Assembly: GCA_028753945.1 (NCBI GenBank)
Contig: JAPNXP010000010.1
Location: 6,017,042-6,081,041 of the forward strand
DNA from: Hexactinellida sp. DTS-2022
Taxonomy: Eukaryota > Porifera > Hexactinellida
DNA: 64,000 nucleotides
Direction of reading: 5' to 3'
This document shows, in pieces, positions 62,979 to 64,000 of this stretch. A program made the translations under genes and the position numbers. Each line of letters opens with the position of its first letter. Within the stretch, counting starts at the first letter, position 1. The notes beneath the pieces were generated by a model. It was not told the DNA's origin. It worked only from the letters and a program-made list of their open reading frames with translations, and did not search any database.

Positions 62979-64000
62979 ATGGCTGAAAACCAAAGAAATA
63001 ACGATGCCCCAATTTCGCCTGAAATTATTCATTCAGTCCCAATGGATTTGAAACCAGGAGACACTATTTACTGTTCAATTCCTAAATTGGGTTGGATAAA
63101 GGGTAAAATAGGTACACAACCCAAATCCCAATTATCTAGGGTTAGTAAGAATGGCACAACTTATCAGTTCATTGATTTGAGTGCTGCGCCAATTGTATCA
63201 TTATGGGCGCCAAAATCTATACTTTCTATTGTGCCTTCGCTTTCCCCATCTCTGCTACACCAAAAGAAAATAGAACAAAAGACTAAAATTAAAACTAATG
63301 AAGTAATTGATATTACTATTCAACCCAAGAATTTAGTAAAAGCGCCGGAAAATAAAATCGCAAAGGGAAAAGGGAATCTACCTATCAGGAAATCGGTGAC
63401 ACTTCCAAATAAACTGAAAATAAATAGAATATCGAAAAAGTAAGTTGTGTTTGTTTATAAATTATGCATTTTATAATAGATAGTATTTATAAGGAATTAC
63501 TTATATATTGGCCAACACCTTTTATAATGAAATTTACAGACACTAGGTCATTTTGTGACATCAAAATTTCACTTTTACGAAGCCGAGTTTTTATTTTGAA
63601 AAGGTGTTGGCCCATATAAGTAAGTCTTTTATTATAGAGTATATTTATAAGTATTTTATCCATCTTTGAATAAAATTTATTTTCCACAAAATTTCATTAT
63701 AATGACTTCACGATTTACATACGTACTTATAAAACTGTTTTTTCTATTCCTATTTGTCATAAAATTTTCAGGCACTGATGATTATTTCTCAACATTTATA
63801 AGAATTTTTGTATGGCGATTCAAAATATATTTCACATATAGTTGTACGTAACATGTGATTATAAAATATAATAAAACTTCTCCTTATATACTAATTCTTT
63901 AGGCATAAACACATTTCGCCCAATCAATCTTCAGAGAATTCACCAAAACAAACTACCAGCTGCCACTCAGAAACTCCGGAAGGAAGATTCAAATATGATT
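62979..64000 (+). CDS. Protein of unknown function, possibly Tudor/SH3-like at the N-terminus (3'-truncated by window)
   Basis: Exon 1 is 62979-63439 (ATG…AAA AA|GTAAGT, phase 2). Exon 2 begins 63903 after TTCTTTAG and stays open to the window end, so the gene continues. The first ~155 residues: a short polar start, then LKPGDTIYCSIPKLGWIKGK and TTYQFIDLSAAPIVSLWAPK, a β-rich pattern reminiscent of Tudor, PWWP or other SH3-like chromatin folds, then a basic linker (KAPENKIAKGKGNLPIRKS). Exon 2 is Ser/Gln-rich. I do not recognise the family. Divergent with separase, 790 bases apart. Confidence 0.65.
63500..63622. mobile_element. Family F MITE, complete
   Basis: ACTTATATATTGGCCAACAC at the left and GGTGTTGGCCCATATAAGT at the right are inverted. 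The core has AAATTTACAGACACTAGGTC and TTTTACGAAGCCGAGTTTTT. It sits in intron 1 of the 62979 gene and serves as the reference copy of the family. Confidence 0.75.

Overview
This is nuclear DNA from an animal. It is AT-rich, with split genes, GT-AG introns from about 32 bp to 6 kb, and very many short non-autonomous DNA transposons. The recognisable genes (adhesion-type GPCR, YTHDF reader, BLOC-1 subunit, EHD ATPase, kanadaptin, LRRK-like protein, separase, DDX21/50 with a GUCT domain) are typical of metazoans. Divergent receptors, tiny introns and compact genes suggest an early-branching invertebrate such as a sponge, but I cannot fix the species. Gene models were built by hand from splice sites and reading phase; every multi-exon model that is complete within the window closes with consistent phases.

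Layout. 1-7763: the tail of one 7TM receptor, then a complete C-type-lectin adhesion-like GPCR in nine exons. 8435-10943 (minus): glycine cleavage H protein and a SLC15-type transporter. 12282-22402 (plus): a YTHDF-type m6A reader with a 5.2 kb transposon-filled first intron. 23690-27192 (minus): a DDX21/DDX50 helicase. 27557-28252 (minus): a small 2OG dioxygenase. 28822-29769 (plus): BLOC1S4. 30343-31740 (plus): a C2H2 zinc-finger protein.

31945-56393 has an unusual architecture. Two minus-strand genes, kanadaptin (SLC4A1AP) and an EHD-family ATPase, lie in tandem and carry four complete plus-strand genes inside their introns. Kanadaptin intron 1 holds an LRRK/Roco-like gene whose GTPase and kinase motifs are both degenerate. 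Kanadaptin intron 2 holds two paralogous single-exon genes of an unrecognised family that may be caspase-like. The last EHD intron holds the single-exon kinase gene PRPF4B. 56898-62189 (minus) is separase in one exon. A gene of unknown function starts at 62979 and runs off the end.

Mobile DNA. At least eight families of short TA-flanked elements with CAGT...ACTG ends (Tigger/pogo/mariner-like), several hAT-like elements with 8-bp target duplications, and foldback elements fill most introns and gaps. Many are nested in one another, and some touch splice sites or promoters. I saw no tRNA or rRNA gene and no autonomous transposase.
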